Shown here: piece by piece, positions 52,501-60,758 of the stretch
How the letters are laid out: the number at the start of each line of letters is the position of its first letter
Numbering within the stretch: position 1 is the first letter of the stretch
Source: a virus
DNA length: 64,000 nt
Virus record (IMG/VR): IMGVR_UViG_3300009127_000250
Location: 1-64,000 of that record
Strand: one strand, 5' to 3'
Notes under the pieces: model-generated
Database searches by the model: none
Seen by the model: only the letters and a program-made list of their open reading frames with translations
Told to the model about the DNA's origin: nothing
Program-made: the position numbers and the translations under genes

Positions 52501-52597
52501 AATTCCAAAAGACTTAAACACTTTCTATAAAGAGGTTGTTAAAAAGGAAAAAGAGCTAAAGGAAATTAGAAAAAAACTCCTTAGTCTACATCTTTGA
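49535..52597 (+). CDS. Single-chain restriction-modification enzyme (Type IIG/I-like)
   Basis: 1020 aa. The N-terminal nuclease domain has SGRLDILVRD (D99) and MIECKTW (E114-x-K116), a PD-(D/E)XK core of the HsdR-N type. The N6-adenine methyltransferase follows: EAGQFFTPTPLSRFF (about 362-376), SAM motif DHACGAGHFL (about 404), catalytic SNPPFSV (about 519). The C-terminal third (about 700-1020) is probably the target-recognition region. More AT-rich than its neighbours, with a small HARE-HTH gene downstream on the opposite strand. Likely a defence cargo of the prophage. Confidence 0.85.
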   Translation: MKDLLKTLGFKQKKNGTLSQKINKYELRILYNESSPKKSKIDYGDKITVWRKTTNNLSKSENLVILECIIRLLKKGYLPESIELEKTWKSGHGTSGRLDILVRDRKKQVFSMIECKTWDEEFEKERNKILEDGGQLFSYFIQEKSTNFLILYASKIGPPIEFLAVTIDAKPLKGSNSEELHRSWNKSFVSGSIFESAASPYSLKQKHLKISDLKELDQDTGRGLFNSFAEILRRHAVSDKSNAFNKIFNLFACKIYDEDTHNLDDVVDFQWKPNDTLQSLIDRLSDLYSKGIKDYLGVSIDDQYFSPYSEFAFIDIYNKESYEENFAIVKEIVELLQKYQIKYTKKHQFLGDFFEDLLNTGIKQEAGQFFTPTPLSRFFIRSIPVEHLIENNISDKKPDILPALIDHACGAGHFLTESIDEIEYFIQNLDYKRLVGRTQKHFLAIKNDFYWAKDYIYGIEKDYRLAKTTKIALFLNGDGDAIVLNSDALDSFRKSKKFMGLLSTKKKKQTNDVFDILVSNPPFSVSGFKKDLRNGKSDFNFFPLVSPKSSEIECFFVERSFQLLKEGGFLGIILPLSILNNENRVYIQARRLLLIFFEIKGIVELRDKTFKPTNTTTVGMFAKKRKKSDVINATGKLLKSIQAGPKNALLNEFCQESSFKVDDVLSILKPLASLLKSLKKDNVYKKIIGNGLPAEFYLFLIYILNKESSIVISYSGEKKEQEDYLGYRFSKSRGQEGLEILYNDDGSIATKMFSSNRKHEETKVAFYIREAFVGNTHDINEEVEKHLQYKNIASLIKFSNSLIIDNPSKHFTSNRIKIESNSPFGDFIDNYKQKKLSLKKLLSSDKLFYDSGLIYNKTEAEVPYETKNRVLTASNLDLKSASIVLEDKMIYLKEGYPVPSELKPKKNDIIISNASGSLTHLGKVAWVDVDYPEYVIGGFLGIYRFRDLKIAKAVFYRLMSLRFRKYIWSLRGQNINNLDFDKVDSFGIQIPKDLNTFYKEVVKKEKELKEIRKKLLSLHL

Positions 52598-52710
52598 ATA
52601 CCTTAACTTATCCCGTGTTTGCGACAACCAGTGATTTGTTGAGACTATCTCAACTTTTATTATAGTTGGGATATTTATTGCAATTTAAAGAGATCAAGTT
52701 TCACTTCTAT

Positions 52711-52989
52711 CTAATATTCAATATTATAATGTCTTCCTATATATTCCAATAATCCCCACTTTCCTGGTGACACTCGCACAAACCTCTGTTCTCTATTTGA
52801 TTTCTCTCTTCTTTTTCTTTCGTTAATAAAATTAGAATTCAATGTTGCATCAGGAGTTTTACCTTTCATAACAAGACCAAAATCGTTAATTGCAATGTTA
52901 ATTATTTCACTTGTCCTCATTGGGCGCTTTTTTCGTTTCAATATTTCATATGCTATTTCAGTTGAAGTTCGTTTTTGTTTTGTAGCCAT
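52711..52989 (-). CDS. HARE-HTH (HB1/ASXL) winged-helix protein
   Basis: 92 aa. TSTEIAYEILKRKKRPMRTS followed by EIINIAI and the C-terminal FVRVSPGKWGL is the HARE-HTH fold, often associated with restriction-modification genes. Convergent with the enzyme upstream; probably a DNA-binding accessory or regulator. Confidence 0.75.
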   Translation of the reverse strand: MATKQKRTSTEIAYEILKRKKRPMRTSEIINIAINDFGLVMKGKTPDATLNSNFINERKRREKSNREQRFVRVSPGKWGLLEYIGRHYNIEY

Positions 52990-53093
52990 AAAATCCCCCT
53001 TAGAATTTTAATAATTCAGATTCACACATCAAATAATTTAGATTAAGCCAATATAACTTTCAACAATCCTTCCTCTTCAGTCTTCAGAATACT

Positions 53094-53238
53094 TTAGTCC
53101 ATACCGACAGCTTCGGCAGCTTCTCCGACCGTTCGATGATCGAGCAGAGCTATTATAGCTTTCGTCTGATATCTGGTTGCTTCCTCGACAATTTTGCTTC
53201 GTGACCTATGTATTGTATGAATTTAGATATCATGGCAG
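53094..53238 (-). pseudogene. Remnant of an HTH protein
   Basis: On the minus strand, a frame without a start reads KIVEEATRYQTKAIIALLDH then RTVGEAAEAVGMD and stops. The AALL.H.TV.EAA...G pattern is the helix-turn-helix of small terminase-like or transposase-associated proteins, cut off after the turn. Confidence 0.45.
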
Positions 53239-53480
53239 AAAAGCAAATATCATTGAGCTTGTGATTAATTGAGATTATCTTCAGTTTTTATTGGCTTGTA
53301 AAACTGACGATCCCTTGCCTAAATGGTGAATTGCACGAATTTAAAGATTACGAACCAAAATCGTGAACGCGTTATTATAATTTGATTCCGGTCACATTGG
53401 ACCAGCAAACAATTTTTTATACCAGATTATTGTGATGTTTTCAATTCAAGGTGGGCAAGCTATTATTTAATGTCCATAAT
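53239..53480. other. Non-coding stretch with IS21-like end
   Basis: No gene seen. ATTCCGGTCACATTGGACC (53385-53403) resembles the GGTCA...TGGACC inner repeats of IS21-family termini. With the IstB-like remnant at 49237 it suggests that the restriction-modification segment is bracketed by IS21 debris. Confidence 0.35.
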
Positions 53481-54935
53481 TTATTTAACCGCAGGCTTGT
53501 CATTGGCTTTGGCAGCACTTTTAACGCCTTCGATATTGGTTTTATCAAGGTCTTCAATACTGCCTTTATTGCCTGTAATTTCCTTATCAACTTCAGCTTT
53601 GTCCTTTTCCGACATATCCGGTAAAGTCCTTTTGGCAATGTTTTGCTGAATAAGAATTCGGTATTTTTTACTGACAACAGCCTTCATTGAGGTAATCATA
53701 TTTTCAAGGGCAATACTCAGATCGTCAATCGAAAATTCTTTTGATCGTCTAATATCGATATCCTTGTCCTCGTATTCCGTTTGTTGCCACACAAAAAAGA
53801 ACCGGACAATATTGCGCTCTGCTTCGGTCATGCTGTCCGATTTTTTGGTCAACACACTTCTTAGTTGACCATACTCATACCTTAAAGCCAATCCGGATCC
53901 CACATTTTTATTGTTGCTTTTTCGTTGTCCATGAACACCGGACAAATGCGCTATTCTGTAAATTTCATCAGCCTTCCGATCAGTCCACTTCAAGATAGCC
54001 TCAATCGGTTCCAAAACCTCTGTCTTCATCCAATCCGCTTTACCGTAATCTCCATAACTCGGATCGAACTCAACAACTGCCTCCGGCCCTGATTCGTCTT
54101 TTGATTCTCTACCTTCTTCTTCCATTGGTTTTCGCATAATTGGAAAACCCGCAAATTTGATAATTTCATCCCCCATGCTAATATCACGAATGATGCTCGC
54201 TGTAATTTTGCTGATATTAACAATATCCGATTTTCCAAGATACGGAGTATTTATTTTCTTGACATTCTGCATCCAAGTAAACGGTATTTCACCAAGTGGA
54301 TTATCACCATTTTCAATCAACTTGGGCGTTCTCCGCATGCTTACATCTTCCCAAGTTTCCCATTTGTTCGGCCACCACAAATAATATAGATCCCCATTTC
54401 GAAGCTTAAGATAAGTAAGTATAGGTCTGCCGGAATCAGGATGCTTTCCGAATTTCCAGTCTATAATATTAGGCGGAGTAAAAATAGCAACGTATGGATA
54501 AATCTTCTGCTGAATTTCCTGTTCACGGGTCTGGGTATTCGTTTGAGGCTTGTTCGTTAAAATCCCAACCGCACCGAACACGGAAGCAAGTTTTTGAGCT
54601 TCGTTCATAAAAACGTCAAAATCAGTACCGATAAGATCGCAATCCTCAAGAAACATTTCCCATTGTCGATCTTTTTTCAGTTTTTCAATCGTACGGATAG
54701 CTGCTTTTTCAGTCAGGTAAAAATTAAAAAGATCAACGATCGCTTCCGTATAATTAAAGCAAATACCTTCCTCTATTCGCATTCTCCAATTTGCCATTGA
54801 CTCCCTTAAATTCCGGTTGCCAATAGCCTTTCTAACAAAAGGCACTCCACCTTCATAAGCCAGATGATAAAAATTCCAATCATTGATATGCTTGTCATAT
54901 TCTTTGTGCTTTTTGATCAGATCTTTTCTTTTCAT
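53481..54935 (-). CDS. Portal protein
   Basis: 484 aa. Begins with a helical region, then a stem-like domain (NWRMRIEEGICFNYTEAIVDL; YLGKSDIVNISKITASIIRD) and an acidic C-terminus. Follows the large terminase on the same strand at the usual spacing. Forms the dodecameric DNA gate of the capsid. Assignment rests on order and overall pattern. Confidence 0.75.
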   Translation of the reverse strand: MKRKDLIKKHKEYDKHINDWNFYHLAYEGGVPFVRKAIGNRNLRESMANWRMRIEEGICFNYTEAIVDLFNFYLTEKAAIRTIEKLKKDRQWEMFLEDCDLIGTDFDVFMNEAQKLASVFGAVGILTNKPQTNTQTREQEIQQKIYPYVAIFTPPNIIDWKFGKHPDSGRPILTYLKLRNGDLYYLWWPNKWETWEDVSMRRTPKLIENGDNPLGEIPFTWMQNVKKINTPYLGKSDIVNISKITASIIRDISMGDEIIKFAGFPIMRKPMEEEGRESKDESGPEAVVEFDPSYGDYGKADWMKTEVLEPIEAILKWTDRKADEIYRIAHLSGVHGQRKSNNKNVGSGLALRYEYGQLRSVLTKKSDSMTEAERNIVRFFFVWQQTEYEDKDIDIRRSKEFSIDDLSIALENMITSMKAVVSKKYRILIQQNIAKRTLPDMSEKDKAEVDKEITGNKGSIEDLDKTNIEGVKSAAKANDKPAVK

Positions 54936-54945
54936 TTTACCCTCT

Positions 54946-57498
54946 CTATTTCCAATACTGTTTTTTCTTACTTTTCACGAATTTAGGTTTCCCGACCCAC
55001 CTGAGAAATTGGGAAGTCGCATCCACCATATCGTCATGCTTGGAGAACGGGAATTGGCAAAGCTGTGTTTCGTAATCAACAAGCCACGCTGATTGTTCCG
55101 GTAAATACACACGGCCGGCCTCGATGATTGCGGTTACTTCACTAAGCCGAACTTGTTTATTGGCATCGGCCTTGATCGCAATAACAGGAATATTGGTGTA
55201 TCGTTTTAATTCCTGAATTAAACTCTGACCGCTGGCCCTATCTTCAACCAGGACAGGACACTGCCCTGTGGTAAAATTAAAATGTTTTTTGTTGCGTTCA
55301 TGGACTCTGATGGCTTCTTTGACAAGCTCCGGAAATTCAAGTCGCTTATTAACAACCCAAAGCAGATAATAAAGATTGTCATTAGTAACGCCCCATATAG
55401 TACAGGCTGAAGGGTCTGCAAGCTGAGATTCTTTAAACGCCGTATCCCATGACGCAACGATTTTAACGAACTTCCGTGATCCGAATTGTTTTTCGCCAAG
55501 CATTCGGTTTGCTGTTTTTTCAGCAAGAAGTTTAACCCGTTCCTTTTCTGTCATGGTTTGCCTTGAATTAACTTCAAGGTCTCTGTGTTCTCTAAAGCTG
55601 TATCTTTTAAACCAATCAAGCTTGACCATCCCACCTTCTTCGGGAAGCGGTCTTTGCTGATATTGGGAATTCCATTCTCTTGTACCAACTGCTTTTTTAA
55701 TATTTCGCAACACCGGAACATCGTAAGCATCCGGCCATAATGCCTGATCTCTTTCCCTGCCGATTTCATCCGGGCCTTCTGCGATCGCTGGCAAATCGAT
55801 AGTTACCCAACCTTCGTGCTTTTGTTCTTCAAGCAGATAGCCGGCTAGATCGTAGTAACTCCATCGGGTCATAATAAGAATAATACCGCTTTTCCCCGGC
55901 ATTAATCTCGTATATGCAACCGATTGATACCATTCCCTAAGCTTACGCTGTACAACTTCGCTTTCAGCATCAGCCCTGCTTTTAATAGGATCGTCTATTA
56001 AAAACAGATGCGCTCCACGTCCGACAGTTGCTCCGCCGACACCAACGCTAAAATAATTACCGCCTTGCAGAGTTCCGAGTTTGTTGGCGCTTTTGGAATC
56101 GCTTGATATTTCACAGTCAGGAAAAATTTCAGAATAAGTCTGGTCAATAGCTTGGTTCCTGACTTTCCGGCCAACATCACCGGCACGCTCAAAAGAATAA
56201 GTAGCAGCAATTATTTGTTTCTGAGGATTTCTTCCCAAAAACCATGCAGGAAAAAATTCACTCGTCAGCATTGTGTTGTGTGTTGGAACTAATTTGCGAC
56301 CAACAAGATATAGGCCATCTTCGCTCTCTACGCTAATTGAGTGTCCAGGTTCAGGTATGCATGGTGTAATAGATTTAATCGATGTTCTTCTGCGCAGTGC
56401 ATACCTGATAATTTTTTTACGTTTAAGACAGACCGGGATATTCAATGTTGGCTGAAATCCAATATAGCTTATCTTTTTTTTTCCAATGATTCCAGAACTT
56501 GAGGTTGTTGGCGCAATTTTAGAATTGCAAACATGCCAACCAAACGATTGCACAAGCTCGATGATATTGCGTGCTAAAACTGAATCTCCAGTAACAATGC
56601 GCACACGTGAATCCTTATCAACACTTCCATCAGTATCAATTAAGCCTGCAAGTAGCTGAAGTCTTTGTTTAACAGATGCTCTTTGGTAAATATCTGGAAT
56701 ATGTTTATTGTTTAGAAGTTTATTCTTCTTTAATGCAAGTTTAAGTTCTCTGGAATAATTTTGGTACAACACGCCAGTAGTTTTATGAATCGTACAAGTG
56801 GTTTTAAGGTATCCACACTTTTCTATATGATCCAAAACGGCAGAATCTTTAGGAGCTGCACATATTCGTGCTCTATCCGAATTACCATCACCAAGCCATG
56901 CGCCCAAGACATACGGATGTATGGGAAGTTTTGCATCAGGGAATTCAATAGGATCAATTAGCGAAAGTTGATATATAAAACGCCCAGCACTTTCTAATTT
57001 GCGCTGTTCACCGAACTTTGTAGTCGAAATAAAATATTTTGTTTCATAAGTAGCAAATGCGTTTTTCGTCCTATCCCATACAGTCCATTCATGATTTTTA
57101 TGACATTTAATTTTGGTTCCATTAGTAAATTCAATCTCAAGCGTAGCAAGGGTTTTCGGAGCAATCCAATTTATGCGCACAGGGCGGCCATTAATTCCAA
57201 AAACAAAATCTCCAATTTTTAAGTCACCATGCTTTTTCCACCCAAGTGTTGTTAAAATATCAGTATTATCAGCAAGTTGTTTGCCGTGGCGGGGCGGCAT
57301 AAAGATCATTAATCTTGTTATGTCCCCCCGCTCAACGGCCATTAAATGCTGTGCTACATACTCAATATGCGGAGCAACTTGATAGTCGTTATACATCAAT
57401 GCGGCATAAGCAAGCAGATTGGAAAACGCCAAATCTTCAACAGGTAGCGATCGCAACCTGTTAAGCTGCTGCTGTGTGGGTTGTGTCGCTATTTCCAT
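54946..57498 (-). CDS. terL: Large terminase interrupted by an intein
   Basis: 850 aa precursor; 515 aa after removal of a 335-residue intein (residues 74-408) that splits Walker A between GK and T (PPRHGK / TMLTSEFFPAW). Walker B is HLFLIDDPIK; the C-terminal RNase H-like nuclease starts at IVASWDTAFKES and continues through VEDRASGQSLI to HDDMVDATS. It packages DNA into the prohead as an ATP-driven motor. The protein is inactive until spliced. Confidence 0.93.
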   Translation of the reverse strand: MEIATQPTQQQLNRLRSLPVEDLAFSNLLAYAALMYNDYQVAPHIEYVAQHLMAVERGDITRLMIFMPPRHGKQLADNTDILTTLGWKKHGDLKIGDFVFGINGRPVRINWIAPKTLATLEIEFTNGTKIKCHKNHEWTVWDRTKNAFATYETKYFISTTKFGEQRKLESAGRFIYQLSLIDPIEFPDAKLPIHPYVLGAWLGDGNSDRARICAAPKDSAVLDHIEKCGYLKTTCTIHKTTGVLYQNYSRELKLALKKNKLLNNKHIPDIYQRASVKQRLQLLAGLIDTDGSVDKDSRVRIVTGDSVLARNIIELVQSFGWHVCNSKIAPTTSSSGIIGKKKISYIGFQPTLNIPVCLKRKKIIRYALRRRTSIKSITPCIPEPGHSISVESEDGLYLVGRKLVPTHNTMLTSEFFPAWFLGRNPQKQIIAATYSFERAGDVGRKVRNQAIDQTYSEIFPDCEISSDSKSANKLGTLQGGNYFSVGVGGATVGRGAHLFLIDDPIKSRADAESEVVQRKLREWYQSVAYTRLMPGKSGIILIMTRWSYYDLAGYLLEEQKHEGWVTIDLPAIAEGPDEIGRERDQALWPDAYDVPVLRNIKKAVGTREWNSQYQQRPLPEEGGMVKLDWFKRYSFREHRDLEVNSRQTMTEKERVKLLAEKTANRMLGEKQFGSRKFVKIVASWDTAFKESQLADPSACTIWGVTNDNLYYLLWVVNKRLEFPELVKEAIRVHERNKKHFNFTTGQCPVLVEDRASGQSLIQELKRYTNIPVIAIKADANKQVRLSEVTAIIEAGRVYLPEQSAWLVDYETQLCQFPFSKHDDMVDATSQFLRWVGKPKFVKSKKKQYWK
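56275..57279 (-). mobile_element. Intein with LAGLIDADG endonuclease and N-terminal Gln
   Basis: 335 residues. Begins QLADNTDILTTLGWKKHGDL, so the usual Cys/Ser at position 1 is Gln, and ends YLVGRKLVPTHN before extein Thr. Block B is near GTKIKCHKNHEW. The homing endonuclease has both dodecapeptides, YVLGAWLGDGN and LLAGLIDTDGSV. Confidence 0.9.
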
Positions 57499-58024
57499 TA
57501 GAAGATTTTATTTCCTCAAATTCCACATCGATTGCATCTCCGGTAAAACCAATTTTAGGATTGTACTCAATGCCTTCCGGAAGCCGGTTACCAAGAGCAG
57601 CTAAAACAACTTGGTCGCGTTTTTCCTTGGTGATAATGGTCAGCTCACGCTTAACGCTCATTTTTTGCTCTGCATCCAGGCCGAGCAGTTTTGATCGGCG
57701 TTCTTTGATCTTCCGGCGTTCTTCCATCCAGCGTGATCCCTGATGTGGATTTTTTGCTAATTTTTCCAATCTTTCGATGCAAATTCGTTCCATGTCATCC
57801 AAATCGGCAAGCTCCCGTAATCTTACTATATGTAAATTATCGAGAGCTTCGGCTTTCCATTCTTTTTGGATCGCTTTTATGTCTTTGGTAATTGTGGAAC
57901 GATCAACGCCGAGCATTTGGGCTATTTCATAATGTTTATATCTCTTTTTAAATAGCTCACTTACCTTCACACGGCGCTCTATAATTTCGTGCATTTTGGA
58001 AGGATGAACAGGTCTTCGGAACAT
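57461..58024 (-). CDS. terS: Small terminase subunit
   Basis: 187 aa. Helix-turn-helix KHYEIAQMLGVDRSTITKDI (about 30-49), a helical oligomerisation region (ELADLDDMERICIERLEKLA) and a flexible tail. It overlaps terL by 38 bases. Recognises the packaging site. Confidence 0.82.
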   Translation of the reverse strand: MFRRPVHPSKMHEIIERRVKVSELFKKRYKHYEIAQMLGVDRSTITKDIKAIQKEWKAEALDNLHIVRLRELADLDDMERICIERLEKLAKNPHQGSRWMEERRKIKERRSKLLGLDAEQKMSVKRELTIITKEKRDQVVLAALGNRLPEGIEYNPKIGFTGDAIDVEFEEIKSSNGNSDTTHTAAA

Positions 58025-58073
58025 AGAAACCTACACTTTTGTAAGAAAATTATTGGAAAGTTACATTTTTGTC

Positions 58074-58102
58074 TTGACATTTAATCTCACTATCAGTAAG
58101 AA
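58074..58102 (+). promoter_or_regulatory. Late promoter with prophage operator
   Basis: TTGACA (58074-58079), 17-base spacer, TAAGAA (58097-58102); the operator copy on the minus strand reads TTCTTACTGATAGTGAGAT (58084-58102). Same promoter-operator geometry as 8112-8140. It lies between divergent terminase (left) and capsid (right) operons. Confidence 0.7.
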
Positions 58103-58183
58103 TTGTCAAGAAATTTATAAAGGGGTTCTGTATTTTGGGGTCTGGCCACCTTAAAAATACGAATTCAATGAAACAAAAAATCC

Positions 58184-58227
58184 AAGGGCAGTACGGTGTC
58201 CGTACACATCGTGCTGCCCTTTTTTTG
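58184..58227 (+). terminator. Leader terminator upstream of the scaffold/capsid operon
   Basis: AAGGGCAGTACG/CGTGCTGCCCTT (58184-58195 with 58210-58221) and a run of seven or more T. It lies between the 58074 promoter and the first capsid-module gene, so read-through or antitermination would be needed for late expression. Confidence 0.85.
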
Positions 58228-58325
58228 TTTCTCCCCAAGCTAAAGCCGAGCGTGAAGCTCACCCAAGTTTTTGGCATGAAGCCAACCCAAAGGTAATACG
58301 GCGAGAAGCCGAAAGGAGTGTAAGC

Positions 58326-59162
58326 ATGTGGAAATTAAAACTCGATGAAAATGGCAATGTCGTAGTTCAGGATGGAAAACCTGTCTACATCAAAGAGATC
58401 GAAGGTGGTGAAGCCGAAGAAATGGTTTTTGATGCACCGGATGCACTGTCGAAGATCGCTGCTCTTAACAACGAAGCCAAAGAACACCGGCTGGCAAAGG
58501 AAGAAGCTCTGGAAAAGCTGAAAGCTTTTAAAAGTATTACCGATCCTGCCAAGGCTCTGGAAGCTCTCAAGACGATTCAAAATCTTGAGGATGAAGAATT
58601 AGTCAAGGCTGAAAAGGTCGAAGAATTGAAAAAGCAACTCGGTGAAATTTACGAAACCGAGAAAACTCAGCTTGTTACGGAACATGAAAAGATTGTTGGT
58701 GAAAGAGATACAACGATTGCCGATCAGGAAAACACCATTCGGCATCTTTCGCTTACGTCTGAATTCGCCAAGAGTCCCTGGTTTAACGGCGAGAAGCCTA
58801 AAACCATTCTGCCACCGGACATGGGCGCTGACTTTTTCGGAAAATACTTCAAGGTTGAAGGCTCCGGAAGGGATGTAAAAATCGTCGGTTATCTTAACGG
58901 TGCAAAAATCCTTTCCAAAGATCCGCAGAAACTTGGCGAACCGGCTGGTTTTGAAACTGCCATTTCAGCGATTGTTGAAGCTTACCCCGACAAAAACAGA
59001 ATTCTCCGTTCGACCCCGGGAGGTCCAGGGGCGCACGGCAACGACAACATCGGAGAAGGCTCAATTATCACCCTTTCTAAAGCAGAAGCCAAAGACCCAG
59101 GCACTTATAAGGCTGCCAGGGACAGGGCGGAAAAAACGGGTGCTTCTCTGAACATCGTTTAG
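58326..59162 (+). CDS. Scaffolding protein
   Basis: 278 aa, charged, with a long central coiled coil (about 45-140; KLKAFKSITDPAKALEALKT, ELKKQLGEIYETEKTQLVTE) and a basic C-terminus. Directly precedes the major capsid gene. Scaffold proteins guide procapsid assembly. Confidence 0.78.
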   Translation: MWKLKLDENGNVVVQDGKPVYIKEIEGGEAEEMVFDAPDALSKIAALNNEAKEHRLAKEEALEKLKAFKSITDPAKALEALKTIQNLEDEELVKAEKVEELKKQLGEIYETEKTQLVTEHEKIVGERDTTIADQENTIRHLSLTSEFAKSPWFNGEKPKTILPPDMGADFFGKYFKVEGSGRDVKIVGYLNGAKILSKDPQKLGEPAGFETAISAIVEAYPDKNRILRSTPGGPGAHGNDNIGEGSIITLSKAEAKDPGTYKAARDRAEKTGASLNIV

Positions 59163-59175
59163 CGAGGTAAAATAA

Positions 59176-60366
59176 ATGTCCAATTACATTGATCCTTATA
59201 ATCCAATTTTTTATGCCCAAGAAGCACTGATCGTCCTTGAAGACTGCCTGGGCATGGCAGGACGTATCCATCGTGGCTACGATGAAGAACGCAAAAGCGC
59301 AAACAAGGGCGACACCATCCAGATCTCCAAGCCTGGTACTTTCACAACCCAGTCTGGCGGTGATGGAACCGTAAACGACGTCAATCCAACAAAGATCGAC
59401 ATTACCGTCGGCACATGGGAAGAAGTTAAATTCGGCCTTACCGACAAAGAGTTGGCCCACACCACGGAAAAGATCATCACCGATCATATTTCCCCTGCCG
59501 TGTACGCTATCGCCCACAGCATCGAATCCGATGTTACCGATCTTTACGTGGACTGTCCATGGTCTTACAACCTGGCAAGTTCTCTCACAACCGCCGATAT
59601 CGTCAATGCCCGTAAGGTTCTTCGGGATACAGCCGGTACGCTGATTGATCAGGACATGGTTCATTTCGGTCTGGATTCCACCCTTGAGGCGGCCCTGTTG
59701 AACATGACCCTGTTCCACGCTGCTAACGTAGCCGGCGAGCAAGACTCCAAGGCTACCCGCCGGAGGGGTTCTCTCGGTACTCGGTTCGGTGTTGAACATT
59801 TCGTTCAACAAACCCTGACCGATCATACTTCCGGTACGGTTGTTTCGGCCGAAACCGACGTGGCTGGTTCCCTGGGCGCTAACATGGCAATTCGCGCCAC
59901 CACAATGAATCTGGCCGATCTGTCTCTGGTAGAAACTTTGAAAGCCGGTGACAGTTTCGTGATTGCCGGCAACACACAGCGGTACGTTGTTACTGCCGAC
60001 GCCACCCTGTCGAGTGGTGCCAACGCTGCCGTTTCGATCTATCCGCAAGCAGTTCAGGCCTACAGCTCTGGCGCGGTTGTGACGTTTGAAACCATCGGTT
60101 CGGCTAACTACGCCGATCGCTACTTCGCCAACCTGATGTTCCATCGGAACGCTTTCGCTCTGGCTATGGCTCCATTGCCGGAAATCGGCGACGGTGCAGG
60201 CGCGAAAATGGCCGTTGTTCAAGATCCTCGAACGGGTCTGTCTATCCGATCACGGCTGGCCTACGACGACACAAACGCCAAAGTGGTCGTAACCCTTGAT
60301 GCCCTATGGGGCGTTAAGACCCTCGATCCCAACCTGTGTGTAGTCGCCAGACGTAACTACGCATAA
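59176..60366 (+). CDS. Major capsid protein, P22 coat-like
   Basis: 396 aa. N-terminal LIVLEDCLGMAGRIHRGYD and GDTIQISKPG, then VKFGLTDKELAHTTEKIITD, the pattern of P22-type coat proteins with an HK97 fold. The C-terminal half carries an inserted beta-rich region (about 190-290). Follows the scaffold by 13 bases and ends at a terminator. Confidence 0.82.
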   Translation: MSNYIDPYNPIFYAQEALIVLEDCLGMAGRIHRGYDEERKSANKGDTIQISKPGTFTTQSGGDGTVNDVNPTKIDITVGTWEEVKFGLTDKELAHTTEKIITDHISPAVYAIAHSIESDVTDLYVDCPWSYNLASSLTTADIVNARKVLRDTAGTLIDQDMVHFGLDSTLEAALLNMTLFHAANVAGEQDSKATRRRGSLGTRFGVEHFVQQTLTDHTSGTVVSAETDVAGSLGANMAIRATTMNLADLSLVETLKAGDSFVIAGNTQRYVVTADATLSSGANAAVSIYPQAVQAYSSGAVVTFETIGSANYADRYFANLMFHRNAFALAMAPLPEIGDGAGAKMAVVQDPRTGLSIRSRLAYDDTNAKVVVTLDALWGVKTLDPNLCVVARRNYA

Positions 60367-60389
60367 ACCGTTTATCCATTAAAATAAAA

Positions 60390-60422
60390 GGGGCGGTGGC
60401 TCTACAGCCCCCGCCCCTTTTT
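60390..60422 (+). terminator. Intrinsic terminator after the major capsid gene
   Basis: GGGGCGG/CCGCCCC (60390-60396 with 60411-60417) followed by TTTTT. Confidence 0.9.
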
Positions 60423-60451
60423 CCATTTTAACCATAAAGGAAGGATATAAA

Positions 60452-60748
60452 ATGAGCGAAATGAGATCTCTGGAAACGATTACAATCGTTAATCCGAAGA
60501 AAAAAAAGAATAAGGATGCGCCCGAGGTTGTTATTATCAATTTAGAGGACTTTGACCCTAAGAAACACACCAAGGCCAAAGCTCCGGAACCGGTGAGCGC
60601 ACAAGCTCAGGCTGAGGAAGTTCTGAAAAAGGCCGAGGAAATGATGAAAGACGCCACGGCTATGATGGAACAGGTTCAGGCCGCTGCCGGAAAACCTGGA
60701 TCCAAAAAGGACGATAAAGATAATAAGGACGACCCCAAAACAAAGTAA
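60452..60748 (+). CDS. Small Lys/Ala-rich virion-module protein
   Basis: 98 aa after AAGGAAGG. Highly charged with a central coiled coil (AEEVLKKAEEMMKDATAMM). Unknown; between capsid and connector genes. Confidence 0.55.
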   Translation: MSEMRSLETITIVNPKKKKNKDAPEVVIINLEDFDPKKHTKAKAPEPVSAQAQAEEVLKKAEEMMKDATAMMEQVQAAAGKPGSKKDDKDNKDDPKTK

Positions 60749-60758
60749 GAGGTAAAGC

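Noticed and set aside
57823-57841. Prophage operator in the small terminase gene
   Set aside because: TCTTACTATATGTAA is similar, but it lies inside coding sequence and lacks a good right half.
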